Shown here: piece by piece, positions 48,704 to 59,805 of the stretch
Numbering within the stretch: position 1 is the first letter of the stretch
How the letters are laid out: each line of letters opens with the position of its first letter
Assembly (NCBI GenBank): GCA_963969345.1
Contig: OZ017768.1
Location: 5,914,718-5,978,717, forward strand
From: Turbatrix aceti
Taxonomy: Eukaryota; Nematoda; Chromadorea; Rhabditida; Panagrolaimidae
DNA length: 64,000 nt
Reading direction: 5' to 3'
Notes under the pieces: generated by a model
The model's database searches: none
Told to the model about the DNA's origin: nothing
Seen by the model: only the letters and a program-made list of their open reading frames with translations
Position numbers and translations under genes: made by a program

Positions 48704-50500
48704 ATGATCCTGCGATCGGTTGTGACACTCGCCTTCTGCGCGGCTGCAGTAGCTGCCGATCTCATGCCGTATAAATGGATGTCGCCGGGTACGGCACGTG
48801 TCTTCCCCGGCGAATCCTTTCCCCGACGCCTTGGGGACAGGTGCGAGCGCAGCGTGGACTGTATGGGTCTCGGCAACAGCGTCTGCGTCGACCACCGATG
48901 CACCTGCATCAACGGCTACTTCCCGACCGTTGAAGACGGCCGGGGCGAAGCCACCTGCCGTCCAGCGCTTGACCTAGGCCAGAGATGCCGAAATGCCTCT
49001 TCCAGCCCGCAGTGCAGGGCCCCGTTCGTCTGTACGGAGAGCAAAATCTGCGGATGCCCGACTGGATATGAAATCACGAATAAATCCACCTGCACGCGGT
49101 GTAAGTTTTTTACCAAAATTTTTTTCTCCGTAGGACCCCAAAAAAACCGTCTTCCTTCCTAGTACCCCCTCCCACCTCTCCAGACTGCTCGCCCGACGAA
49201 GTCCTGATCCAGCACAAGAACGAGGACGAGCAGCACTGCGCTCCGCTCCAGGACCTCGGCGGCCGGTGTGCCCACAACGAGCAGTGCGCGTCCAGGTACG
49301 CGCAGTGCATCACCGGCCAGTGCCAGTGCATTCCCGGGACGATCCGTCGACAGCAGCAGTGCGTGACCATCAAACAATGCCCGCTCGGCGACGCGCCTCT
49401 CGAGAACGGATATCCTCTCATCTGCGATCGGCACACGCTAAAATGCCCTGAGGGTAACTACTGCCTTTTTGCGCAGTTTGGCGACAATCGCGGCTTCTGT
49501 TGTCCGACGATGACGGTGCACTGCCCGGTAGGACAGCCCCTGGCGTACTCCTGCGTCAACTGCCCCTGGGAGACGCATCACTGCTTCACGTACTCGGTCG
49601 GCTCTCATCAGCAGTCCATGTGCTGTCCAAATGATTGCCCCCGAACTCTGCCAATCAGGAAAAATGACCGGTGCTACGCAGTCGCCGGACACGGTCAGGT
49701 GTGTTCGGTGGACGAGCAGTGTCGCTCGGTACAAGGCGCAATCTGTGGCTCGAACGCGTCATCGACGGGTCGTGTGTGCCGTTGTCCGACGGGTTTTTCG
49801 CTCGCTGATTCCCCAACTCCGATGTGCAAGCGCGCATCGAAGCTCGGAGGGGAGTGTGACAGCCACGAGGACTGCGCGCTGGGCTCGAATACCGCGTGTC
49901 TGGATGGATACTGCCGGTGCCGGGACGACTACGTGCCGGAGCCCGCGGCCGACGAACGCGACGTCGAACACTGCATTCCGCCGCCCGCGTGCCCCAGCGT
50001 CAATGGTTTCCAGGCCATCGACCACTACGAAGACTGCTCTGACAAGCCAGAATGCTCGGAGGGCAAGTTCTGCCGTCGATGGTACCAGGACGCATCCAAA
50101 AACCGAACCTACAGCCTGTGCTGCCGGATTCCATGTAAACCACCATTCTGGATGCCTTTTACCCCACAAAAATGATTTTTCAGCGGTCAGAGACTACAAA
50201 GCCATCTGTGCCAAGTTCGGTATGGACCTCGTCCACGGCAACGGCCTCTCCGCCGCTCCCTCAGACCAGCAGCCCTTTCGATGCCTGCTCCCGACTCTGG
50301 GCAGCCTCGCAGCCCCGGGAGCAGGCAAGCCGCGCGAGGCCGTGGCTGCCCTTTGTCCTGCCGATGCAGCTTGTCTCTACGATCCTTTTTCGACCGGCGA
50401 AGGCGTCTGCTGTCGACCCAAACTCGTTCGATCCTCGCACAAGCCAGCCTCTGATCCACCCGCAGACAATTCAGGCTCCACAGATGCCGCAGACTCGTAA
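48704..50500 (+). CDS. Secreted cysteine-rich protein with EB-like modules
   Basis: Exons 48704-49100, 49184-50134 and 50184-50500 give 554 residues in one frame. The N-terminus MILRSVVTLAFCAAAVAADL is a signal peptide with a likely cut near Ala17/Ala18. The rest is a chain of cysteine-rich repeats, for example LGDRCERSVDCMGLGNSVC, GGRCAHNEQCASRYAQCI and GGECDSHEDCALGSNTACL. The G-x-C-x(4-6)-C-x(n)-C-x-C pattern is that of EB or EGF-related modules common in nematodes, arthropods and tardigrades. Paired CC motifs (GFCCPT, SMCCPN, SLCCRIP, GVCCRP) mark a second repeat type. There is no transmembrane segment or catalytic motif. The product is probably an extracellular matrix or cuticle-associated protein; function is otherwise unknown. 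An AATAAA lies at 50655-50660. Confidence 0.85.
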
Positions 50501-50654
50501 TGCACCTCTTCCGGACCCTCCGGAGACCGAGTCTTCTCAGGAAAGCGGTGACAGTTCATTCCTTCACATCCTGCCGCCTTGGCGGAGTCTTTGAGCATGG
50601 ATTTCGTTATTTTTGTTTTCTATTTATTTATTTTTTTTGGTTCATGCGTGAGAA

Positions 50655-50660
50655 AATAAA
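50655..50660 (+). terminator. Polyadenylation signal AATAAA
   Basis: Within agaaaataaaataaagg, about 155 bases after the stop of the cysteine-rich gene and 165 bases before the next start. Confidence 0.6.
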
Positions 50661-50823
50661 ATAAAGGCGGAGAAAAGAAAAGTTTGCATGCTTCAAAGCT
50701 TTGCCCAGGTGCAGCGGTCGAATTTGGCAACATTTTGAAAAAACAGTCCGTAAAAGACCGTCGACGCGTAATTTTACGCCAATGCCGAAAAAAACAGCCC
50801 GAAGAAGGTGGTTGACGTAAAAA

Positions 50824-53371
50824 ATGCCAAAACCGCTGACCACAGACGACTACCGAAAACGATGCAAAGCCAGATTGTTGGACATCGTGGCAGAACTAGC
50901 GGCCGCCGATCCCGGTCGAGGTAGACGAAAGGTGAGTTTTCCTATTTTCCACGCATTTTCAACGCTAAAAACCCTCTTCAGCGCAAGCTAGCGCCTTCCA
51001 AGCTGCCCAAGATGATGTCAGACTTTGTGACCGCAATCCGGCTCGCGGACCTCATGTGCCACGTTGAACAGTCGCCGCCGTCGATTATCATTTTCCTATC
51101 ACTACTCTCGACCTTCAGCGACTTTTTCGTCAAATACGTGCTCAAAGTCCCTTTCCAGAGTCTCCGCCGGCTGGACGTCCTCCTCATGAGAGAAGACATT
51201 GCGCAGCAGGACATACGCTTAAAGCTGTCGAGACAGTTCGTGCACCCCAACATGCTCGCACTCCTCGAAAACCGCGAGGCAGATGAATCTGCCATCCGGA
51301 TGCAACTGCAGCTCAGAAATGAAATCATGAAACCTCCAGAAACCGAAGACGAGCTGGACTTCATCGGCGACGCTGATGTAAGTCTCATTATTAAACTCAT
51401 AACATAAATCTCATCCAAAAAACGTTTTACAGCTAGAATCGATGATGACAGTCGACGAAGCGTGCAAAATTATCCAAGAAGCCGAAAGGAGTGAGTCCAG
51501 CGCTTTTTTACGCTCCGACGAAGGGCATATTATGTATTTTTCAGTCTACCAAGCGCTGGCCCGATTTTCCCACCTCAGAGACGTCCGGCAAAAGGCTTTG
51601 GACATTCGGTCGACCGGGGAGGTCAAAATCGATCCAGACAGGGCGGTGATCAAGATCCAGGCTATCACGCGGGGCATGATCGCGCGAAAGAAGGTGGCGG
51701 CCATGCGGGAGGCCGAGCACTTCCGGCTCGGCATCAGCACCTCCGCGTTCCTCAAGTCCATCGCTGACCACCTGCAGCCTGCTGACTACCAGGTGAGCAC
51801 TACAAAAAAATTTGAGCATCAAACAAGTTTTTTTTTTCATAATTTTTTTTTAATACATTTTTTTAAAATTTTTTTAATACATTTGTTTTTCAAAATTTTT
51901 TTAATTCACATTTTTTTCAAAACAATTTTTTTTTAATTTATTTTTTTTTCAAAAAAATATTGTATTTCAAAAAAAAATTTAATTAATTTTTTTCAAATAC
52001 AAAATTTATTCATTTTTTTCGAATATTTTTTATTTTTAATTTTTATTTTTTTCAAATATTTTTTTTATTTTTAATTTATATTTTTTTTCAACTTTTTTTT
52101 TCATTTAAATTTTTTTTTATTTTTTAAAATTCATTATTTTTTAAAAAAATTTTAATTCATATTTTTAAAATAAAAAAAAATTATTTTTTTTTTCAAAATT
52201 TTTTAAATTATTTTTTTGAATTCATATTTTTTCAAAAAAAATTTTATATTTATTTTTTAGAACACTCTTCTGCGGGTCCCAATCATCGACGAACACCTGC
52301 CAACCCCCGGAACGACACTCGCGGAAGTCGATCGCCTCATCCGGGAGCACTACTACACCCCCGATCCCCTGGTCCTCGTCGAAGCGAGGTCTGAGCCGGC
52401 AAGAATGGACGCGCTTTCTGAGCACATTTTTTCCGAGTTGGTTCTCGCCGAGGCGGTCCAGCTGCACTCCGAAGACGCGCCCCGACTCGACGGCCTCATA
52501 TCGACGGTGGCTGTCATCCGAGCAAGGAGCAAGACGAGCCACTACGACCTGCGAACGTTTCTCTACGCGGCGGTGGTCATCCCGCACGCGCTGTCTGCGT
52601 GGAAGCAGTTCAAGACGAAGCGCTTCCGGGTGCTGCTCGTCGGCGATCGGGGCTCGGGCAAATCGGCCTGGTCGACGGCCATGCAGGAAAAACTCGCGGC
52701 CCCTCGCATCCGAGTGAGCAAAAAACTCTTTGCAAAGAAAATCGTGTCGAGAAAACAGCTGGCTGAGTCAATTTTGCAGTTTACAAAGACCGAAAAATAT
52801 TCATACGTCGAATTTGATCGACTTGAAATGTTCGGCGCAGATAAGGGCAATCGGACGCCTATCAAGGTTTGTCAGAACCCCAAAAAAAATTCAAATAATT
52901 GAAAGAAATCGTTTCAGAGCCAAATCCTTCGCGTTCTCCGTGAATTGTCGGCTGTAGACAACTGCCAACTGGTCGGGCTGTCCCGAACGGCTGACATCAT
53001 GCCGGAAGTCCTTGCCATGTTCGACTACGTCGTGCGCATCAGAAATCCAGTGGGCGTGGACCGGCTGAGTCTCATCTCAAACACGCTCGGCAAAACGTAC
53101 GCCCGGGAAGAGCTCAAAAGGGTGCCGAAGAGGCTCATGGAAATATCGAGGGTAAGAAAGACTCAAAAAAAAGCAAAAAAGAGTGCCTCGGTCGCAGGAA
53201 ATAGGCTGTGGGAAGGGAAAAAGCTGTGTAATCCGTTCTAATCTCCGCGAACGTCATTTTTGCTTTCAAAAATATATTTTTACTGTCATTTGACTTTTTC
53301 AGTCGACTCGGCGTCTGCCAATCGGAGCGACTATCGAAAAACTTACGACCAAATTCGGCAACATCAAATAA
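50824..53371 (+). CDS. DRC11: IQ- and AAA-domain protein, DRC11/IQCA-like
   Basis: Seven exons (50824-50931, 50982-51377, 51433-51490, 51545-51792, 52261-52866, 52918-53151, 53303-53371) give 572 residues. About 221-245 is an IQ motif (AVIKIQAITRGMIARKKVAA), which binds calmodulin or EF-hand light chains. Residues near 398-405 are a Walker A P-loop (GDRGSGKS) opening an AAA-type ATPase module. The expected Walker B is SYVEFDRLEMF, with Asp but no following Glu. This IQ-then-AAA order is that of IQCA1/DRC11, a nexin-dynein regulatory complex subunit of motile axonemes. The protein is shorter than vertebrate IQCA1, mainly at the N-terminus, where an exon may be missing. Intron 4 is long and extremely AT-rich. 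Presence of the gene implies motile cilia or flagella, perhaps only in sperm. Confidence 0.82.
51793..52260. repeat. Low-complexity T/A-rich intron sequence
   Basis: The fourth intron of the DRC11-like gene is almost entirely runs of T and A (recurrent tttttttaattcatttttttcaaa patterns), flanked by gtgagc and tttttag sites. It is far longer than the neighbouring introns of 50-150 bp and probably expanded by slippage. Confidence 0.85.
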
Positions 53372-53479
53372 CCCCCAAAAAATTGAAAAAAACAACTTTT
53401 ACAACGAAAATTTTTGTACAGTAAACCGAAGTTTCCAGCCAACAATTTTGCAGCAATCGATTTATTATTTGCCTTAAAA

Positions 53480-53485
53480 AATAAA
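53480..53485 (+). terminator. Polyadenylation signal AATAAA for the DRC11-like gene
   Basis: About 110 bases after the stop. The opposite-strand signal TTTATT at 53461-53466 lies about 100 bases past the glutamine synthetase stop, so the two 3' UTRs are predicted to overlap tail to tail. Confidence 0.5.
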
Positions 53486-53564
53486 TAAACCAACCAACCA
53501 ACCGAGGCGGACTACGGATCACAGTATCTAACGAGTGCCGAAAAATCGCGCTAAGAAAATCGGC

Positions 53565-54995
53565 CTAGTCAAGGCAGATGGCTTCGGCGATGCAGGCAGC
53601 GGCGGTGTAGGGATCAACGTTCGACGACGGACGACGATCCTCGAGGAAGCCCTTGCCATTCTCAGCGACTGCCCGGGGAATGCGGACGGAAACCGTGCGA
53701 TTGGCGACGCCGTACGTGAATTTGTCAGCGGAGCTCGTCTCGTGGCGACCGCTGAGGCGGACAGCGTTGTCGACGCCTCCGTGGGGATCGTACTGCTTGA
53801 GGTGTTCGTGGTGCTTGGCAGCGAGCTTTGGCATGGCGTCCTCGATGACCTTGAGTCCACCGTCGGCGCGCATGGTCTCGATCGAGAAGTTGGTATGGCA
53901 GCCGGCGCCGTTCCAGTCGCCCATCGTGATCGCTGGCTTCGGATGAAGGGTCACGGCGATGCCGAAGGCCTCGGCTACGCGGTAGAGCAGGTAGCGGGCC
54001 ATCCACATGTCATCGCAGCCTTGGATGCCTTCGATGGGACCAATCTGAAAAACCCACCCTCCAAACAAAAAAAAACGAAAAAAAAACAAACCTGGAATTC
54101 CCATTGGCCAGGCGTGACCTCGGCATTTGTGCCTCCAAGGCAGATGCCGGCTTGCAGGCAGGCGCGGTAGTGAGCCTCGACGACTTCGCGCCCAAAAGCG
54201 CGCTCGGCACCGACGCCGCAGTAGTACGGGCCCTGGGGTCCGGGGAAACCGTTTTTAGGCCAGCCAAGTGGGTGCCCATCGCGGTCGAGGAAGAGGTACT
54301 CCTGCTCGAAGCCGTACCAGGGCTTGAGGTGGGCGATCTTGTCGAGAACGCTCTTTGCGCGTGACCGGTTGTTCGTCTTCGTTGCCTTGTTTGCAAAGTC
54401 GTAGGTTTCGCATAGGACAAGACGGTTTTGGCCGCCGAGGAGTGGGTCGGGGTAATGAGCGACCGGTTTCAAGTGGGTATCAGAATTTTTGCCAACAGCA
54501 AAACCCGTAGATGAGCCATCGTGATTCCAATTCGGGTAGTCTGGAAAATAAATTACGGTAAGTCAAAAAATAAAATTAAAACGAAGCACAAAAAAGTCGT
54601 GGTGGGACTCCCCATCAAAAAACTAATAAAAAGTAAGCAAAAAAGTCGTGATGGGATCCTATCAATCAAAAAATTTGAAAAAAAAACTGTATGAAACGTA
54701 AGCAAAAAAATTCGTGGTGAAACACCTTCCATTTGGAAGTTCATGTTTAGCCTAAAGCATACTTTTTGATACTATTTTACGCATGAACACGTTTATTTCC
54801 CACATCAGTGACCAACCAACCTTCTGCCTTCTTGGGAGCTTCTTCGAGAGTACGAGTCTTGGAACGCATGGTCTCACCGGACCCATCAATCCAGATGTAG
54901 GTGGCCTGGCAGAGCGTTGGATGGGGCTTGAGGCCGAGAAATTGATCGTACACCGCCCTTGCAAGGGGGAAACGGGTTGCAAATTGTCCAACCAT
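53565..54995 (-). CDS. Glutamine synthetase, class II (eukaryotic)
   Basis: Exons 54995-54821, 54540-54092 and 54044-53565 give 367 residues, the normal size for the eukaryotic decameric enzyme. It joins ammonia to glutamate using ATP to make glutamine. Family signatures are intact: WIDGSGETMRSKTRTL and DYPNWNHDGSSTG in the beta-grasp part, WYGFEQEYLFLDRDG for metal binding, the loop LKPVAHYPDPLLGG, MGDWNGAGCHTNFSIETMR for ATP and glutamate binding, and the C-terminal RRPSSNVDPY with AVRLSGRHET. No targeting peptide is evident, so it is likely cytosolic. ATG 54995 follows a possible 5' UTR acceptor and gives a start (MVGQFATRFPLARAVYDQFL) that fits the family. Intron 1 (54541-54820) contains degenerate repeats around aaaaaagtcgtggtggga. 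Confidence 0.96.
54541..54820. repeat. Degenerate repeats within glutamine synthetase intron 1
   Basis: The phrase gcaaaaaagtcgtggtggga and variants appear about three times (near 54586, 54638 and 54702), separated by A-rich spacers. It is intronic and noncoding. Confidence 0.6.
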
Positions 54996-56302
54996 ATTAC
55001 CGCGGTAACCAGCGACTGGGAGAAGCCGGAAACAACCAAGAACAAACGACAGACGAAAAACGCAGCTGAGAAGAGAGAAGAACGCGAGAATGAATCACGA
55101 CGTCTGCTAAAAAAACAACTTTTATAAACAAATGATAATGCTAATTCGAACCAGACATTGTCTGGTGACGCGCGTCTGTCTAGGAAACCAGAGGGGTAAA
55201 AAAGAAACCGCAACCGAACCGCGACCAAAGAAAAAATGAAAGTAGAACGAACGCGAAACAAACTCGAGCGAACATGAAAAAAAATAAAGATACGGGCACT
55301 TTGTCGCGTTTCTCCTGATGGCAGTATACTATAGTTGCCGTTGGCATCGCGGTGGAATTAGAGGCTCCGCACATGAAAAATTGCGCCAAAGAGCGCCACG
55401 AGCGGGGACGGGAGGTCTGCGAGATAAGTAGGAGCAGTCTAGCCACAGCCCACCATTAGAAAACACGCCGGCGAGGCAACCGGCTAGCAGCTAGTCGCGA
55501 AACAGACTGACGAGATGGAGAGAGAGAGGCGGAAAGAAAGGGACTCTATGACGTTGGCAACGACGACGGCGACGGGGTTGCCGCTAGGAGGAGGAGGAAG
55601 AAAAAAAAATGCGTGCGTGCATGTTGAAAGAACCGCAAGGACGGGGATCCCATCGGAGAAATGGGAAAGTGCACTTTTGCCTGTCAGTTGCAAGTCGAAG
55701 AAGCTAAATACTTGAAAACTCAGAGCAAAAAGGAATAAGGGAAATAAATTGGAATGAAATTATGGATCGTTTTGGAGGTTTTGGCCGTTTTGGGCATGGA
55801 TGGATAAAAAAAATATAAAAAATAATAACAGCAGTCCGGAACGCGTGGTTTTCATGCATAATGAAGCGTAGACTGGCATGACAATATTTCAGTCAACAAA
55901 CCACGTCCGGGTTGTGCCATGAATGGCCATCCATCCCTCACATAAACTGAAATTTCAAATTCCCCCAGCGTCACACCTCATTAGACACAGCATGGGGCAG
56001 GGAAAATTTTATCGTTGAAAAAAATTTTTAATCCACGAAAAAACATTTTCTGAGAAGCACCGAGCAAAAAAAAACATATGGCAGCACGATGATCTGTTTT
56101 TTGCTCCGCCTACTGTTTTTCGGACGTAAATCACCGCTGCAGCGTTCGTCTGCAATTTTACCCTTCTGGCAAAGTGTCCCGAAAAACCCATATTTTTGTC
56201 AATCATCAAAATCGCTGTTTTTCAACTTTTTGTCTGTTTCCGACCTTTTGAGTCCATTTTTCGAGCTGCAGAGTCCGGTATCCCGTGAAATCGCATTCTG
56301 TC
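54996..56302. promoter_or_regulatory. Divergent intergenic region between glutamine synthetase and MAK16
   Basis: About 1.3 kb between two outward-facing genes, expected to hold both promoters and 5' UTR sequence. No named regulatory element is recognised, and no additional gene is seen. Confidence 0.4.
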
Positions 56303-57463
56303 ATGCAGTCGGACTCAGTCACATGGGAACTGCTCAACAAAGGGCACTGCTCGTACCGAGCGACGTGAGTTTTCTTTTTTTAGGTTGTTCTTCATAAAAA
56401 TTGGAAATCGTCTGTTTTTCAGTGCAAAAACGCAAAAGTTCTGCCGCAATGAGTACAACCTGACTGGTCTGTGCAATCGATCTTCTTGCCCGCTGGCAAA
56501 CAGTCAGTATGCCACCATCAGAGAGGAAAAAGGTTGGTTAACGATATTTTTTTTTCTTTGCACATTGATTATTGGTTTGAATTTTTTAGGCATCTGTTAC
56601 CTCTATATGAAGGTTATCGAGCGAAGTCATTTTCCGAACAGACTATGGGAGAAGATAAAGCTGCCCCGAAACATGACGCAGGCTGTCGAGAAGATCAACG
56701 AGAATCTCATACATTGGAGCGGTTTTGTGAGGCAAAAGTGCAAGGCTAGGCTCATTCGAATCCATCAGTATCTCATCAGAATGCGGAGGATGGCTATTAA
56801 GCAACAGTTAGTTTATTTTAACTTTTTGTTGAACAAAAAACATGTTTTTATTTTTGTTTCAGCCAAAAAATCCTCACAGTTCCTCGGAAAACTGAGCGAC
56901 GCGAGATCCGGCGCGAAGCGAAGGCTCTGATTGCTGCTCGACTCGACAACGCCATCGAAAAGGAACTGCTCAATCGTCTCAAGGACGGCGTCTACGGTGA
57001 TATTTACAATTTCAACCAGAAGGCCTTTGAAAACGTTCTTGAAAACGATGAGCTCGAAGTTGAAGAAGAACTGGTAAGCATTCACTTTTTGCACTGTTTT
57101 TTTTATTTTCAAACGTTTTTTTAGGAAACTGACGAGCCAGCCCGACAGTTTGTGGAAGACTTTGAGGAATCCGACGACGAAGATCAGGACATCGAGGATG
57201 GCGCGTACGGCTTCGACGCCGATTCCGAAGACGAGTCCGACGAAGAAGAGATGGACGACGACGAGGAAGCTGACGAGTCGGACGAAGAGGCAGAAGAATC
57301 CGCCGAAGAAGCGGAAGAACCCGCTGCGAACGGCAAGCGAAAGGTGCGATTCTCGTTGCCCAAAAAGAAGACCAAGAAGCCGCCCAAGGGCAAGAAGAAG
57401 CGTTCCCGCATCGAGATCGAGTACGAAGCCGAGCCTACGCCCCGCAAGAAGGTTGCCATGTAG
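56303..57463 (+). CDS. MAK16: Ribosome biogenesis protein MAK16
   Basis: Five exons (56303-56364, 56423-56532, 56590-56806, 56863-57073, 57125-57463) give 312 residues in continuous frame. It matches MAK16 along its length: start [18 protein letters not shown], then [38 protein letters not shown], and [19 protein letters not shown] with [13 protein letters not shown]. The cysteines of the N-terminal zinc-cluster region are present. MAK16 is a nucleolar factor needed for 60S subunit assembly, working with RPF1 early in pre-rRNA processing. The C-terminal 110 residues are a long acidic tract followed by a Lys/Arg-rich tail, typical of nucleolar proteins. The polyadenylation signal is at 57536-57541. 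Confidence 0.96.
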
Positions 57464-57535
57464 GCTCATCCGATGCATCGGACGTGCGTTTGTTGAGTTT
57501 TTCTTTTCGTTTGAAATGGCTGTTATTTGTTTTTC

Positions 57536-57541
57536 AATAAA
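57536..57541 (+). terminator. Polyadenylation signal AATAAA of MAK16
   Basis: Located in ttcaataaagtg, 73 bases after the stop codon. Confidence 0.7.
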
Positions 57542-57673
57542 GTGTTTTTTTACGATACGAATTGACGACTGTGGAAGGTGCTTGATTGGGGGATGTTTTT
57601 TTTATAATAAATAGTTTTTTTATTGGTCGATGAGGAAGTCAGCTGCATCGATTGGGACACTCGAGGACGTCGG

Positions 57674-57973
57674 CAGGCATGTCAGGGGGCCGAAAATTTT
57701 CGGCCCCGGCCCCTCGCAGGTCCCTTACTTAAAAATAAAAACAACGTTAAAAAAAACATGCTAAATTGTTTTTTAATTTTTGCGATCCAATTCAAAAAAC
57801 AAAACCGAATGATCAAAAATTAAAGTTATTGGTTGATAAAGGAGTACATACGGGAAGGTATGCTTTTCTTTGCTAGACTTTTTCAAAAAAAAATAAAGGG
57901 GGCCAAAAGGGGCTTTAAAAAAACAGCCCGGAAGGCCGAAAGGGGCTGCGGCCCCCGATTTTTGACATGCCTG
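57674..57973. mobile_element. Non-autonomous hAT-like MITE
   Basis: A 300-bp element with 11-bp terminal inverted repeats: caggcatgtca at 57674-57684 and tgacatgcctg at 57963-57973. Subterminal GC-rich inverted segments (gggggccg.. and ..cggccccc) continue the symmetry. It is flanked by near-identical 8-bp direct repeats, gacgtcgg (57666-57673) and gtcgtcgg (57974-57981). CAG-starting termini with 8-bp target duplications are the hallmark of hAT transposons. No transposase frame is inside, so it would need an enzyme supplied from elsewhere. Confidence 0.75.
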
Positions 57974-57981
57974 GTCGTCGG

Positions 57982-58899
57982 CGTCATCAGTTATGGATCA
58001 AGGATATCATCATGTTTGTTGTGATGTTGCTATGCGGAAACGCTAGCATTGAATAAAATAAGATATACTAAATCATTGTCATTGCCTACATTTTTTTAAA
58101 AATTATACCGTTGTAAAAAAGCTGTCCCGCAAACTTCATTCACATTATTCATACATCGGCTCGAAAATTGTCTCTTTTAAAGAATTAGCCTCAGAGCAAC
58201 CCCAGGGACAAGAAAAATCAAGCGATTCGTCGGGCGTTTGTTGAGTTTTTCTTTTTGCTCAGAATATTATTTCTCGACATAAAGTCGTGTTTGACTGTAT
58301 TTTTTGTGCAGGAATTTCACGGAATAATGTGTTGAGAAAAATATTTGATCGGCGCATGAATGATTTATTTTGATTTAAAAAGCGATATTGCGAAGAAAAA
58401 AGCAATACTTTTGTTTTGTGTTTAGAGTGTGCAATAACATCCGAAATCGTGTCGGCATCATCTGCAAATTTTCGGTGGCGTTGTATACGATTGTCTAAAA
58501 ATAGATTGCACGAATACGCTCCTCTGTTTTTTTTTCACATTGCTTATGCTTTTTTTCACTTGCCGATGACAGTTAACGCTTCTCTTCTTCAAAATGTCAC
58601 AATTGTCCTTTCTACCGGACTCGGAGGAGAAAAAATCGGGCAAAAGGTTAAGTGTTTTTTGGTAGAAATTCCCATGCCAAATGGGTTCTGATCGGGGCAT
58701 AAAAGGTCGTCCATTATCTTCCAAGCTGCTACATTGCTTATTTATTGGTTAAATACGGTTAAATTCACCGTCTACAAAGTGGCAATGCAGGTATACGGGA
58801 GCAACGAACGATACAGGTGTTCGTGCATGGCAAAACAAAACGGGATTATGAGTATGAGTAAACAGGTATTCTACGGTGTCAAGTGTGCCGGGTGTCAAA
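57982..58899. other. Intergenic; includes the 3' UTR of the first tail-anchored gene
   Basis: No gene. A 23-bp stretch near 58226 (gggcgtttgttgagtttttc) repeats part of the MAK16 3' UTR at about 57483. The duplication unit begins near 58645. TTTATT at 58741-58746 is the likely minus-strand polyadenylation signal for the gene at 58900-59428. Confidence 0.45.
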
Positions 58900-59805
58900 C
58901 TAACAGTCGCCGAACATTTTGATCGCCAGGATGTAGCCGAGCTCGACGCAGATGAGGAAGAGCACGACGAGAATCATGGCGCTGAGGTAGTACCAGAAGG
59001 CACGGATCACCTTGGATTTCTTCGTTTTCTTGCAAACCTTGTTGATCTTGACGGGCTTGTATGAGGCCTTCTCGACCGTGACGTTCTGCTGCATTGGCTC
59101 GAGCTGAATGATCATTTGCGGCGGGGCGGCGAAGTCATAGTACTCCTGGAGCTCGCTGATCTTCTTGTTCATTTTTTCGTTATAATCCTCCTGAAAAAAC
59201 ACGGTTTTTGAGCTTTAAAAGTTATTTTCCAACCTTGGAGGTGGCCGTGGCAAAGACCTGGCTCTCGACGAGGGTCGCGTACTCTTCGTAGACCTTGTAC
59301 ATTGGGTCGAAGGGTCCTTTGCCGCAACTGACCATCAGGTGGATCAAGTTTTGCTTGAGCTGCGTACGGAAGGTAGGCTCTAGGCCATCAGACCAGGTGG
59401 TCGAAGGCAGGGGAACGTAGTCGCTCATGTTTATTTTTGGCGTGTGAAGTTCTAAAAAACGGGAAGCATCACTCAAAAACGAAAATAGTGGGGGGCACAA
59501 AAGATCAATCACGAAAAAGCAGTTCGCTTCCCTACAAGAAGAAGAGACAAGGAAAAAAGCCGGTAGACACGGCAACTGAAAAGCGCTGCAACTGGCAAAC
59601 AGGATCGTCTCTGCTCCTGCCCTCGCTGCTTTTGTGATCGTCGCCGTGGCAAGGGCTAGGACGGCCGGTCAAGATGAGCACTGCCTGTCTGACTAACGCC
59701 CCTTTCTTCTCTACACTCCTGTAAAAAAACATCCTGGATGGTCTATGTTTGGAGGCTTGCCTTGCCTTGCACGGGTTTTTGCCAGATGGAAGTAGAAAAA
59801 AAGAG
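58645..59805. repeat. Tandem segmental duplication, copy 1
   Basis: About 1.15 kb, starting aggttaagtgttttttggta, is repeated at about 60075-61225. Each copy contains a complete two-exon gene with its 5' and 3' flanks. The copies are separated by about 270 bp of unrelated sequence. Identity is very uneven: near-perfect in the 3' UTR and last coding part, much lower in the upstream exons. Confidence 0.85.
58900..59428 (-). CDS. Small tail-anchored membrane protein, copy 1
   Basis: Exons 59428-59234 and 59190-58900 give 161 residues. It has no signal peptide; the N-terminal 130 residues are soluble and helical. A Lys-rich stretch (KVCKKTKKSKVIRAFWYY) precedes one hydrophobic span (LSAMILVVLFLICVELGYIL) that ends nine residues from the C-terminus. 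This is the layout of a tail-anchored protein inserted after translation with its N-terminus in the cytosol. No family is recognised. A close paralogue lies 1.4 kb downstream in window coordinates, also on the minus strand. Confidence 0.78.

Noticed and set aside
57184..57459. Ser-rich minus-strand frame opposite MAK16
   Set aside because: Reverse reading of the acidic tail of MAK16.
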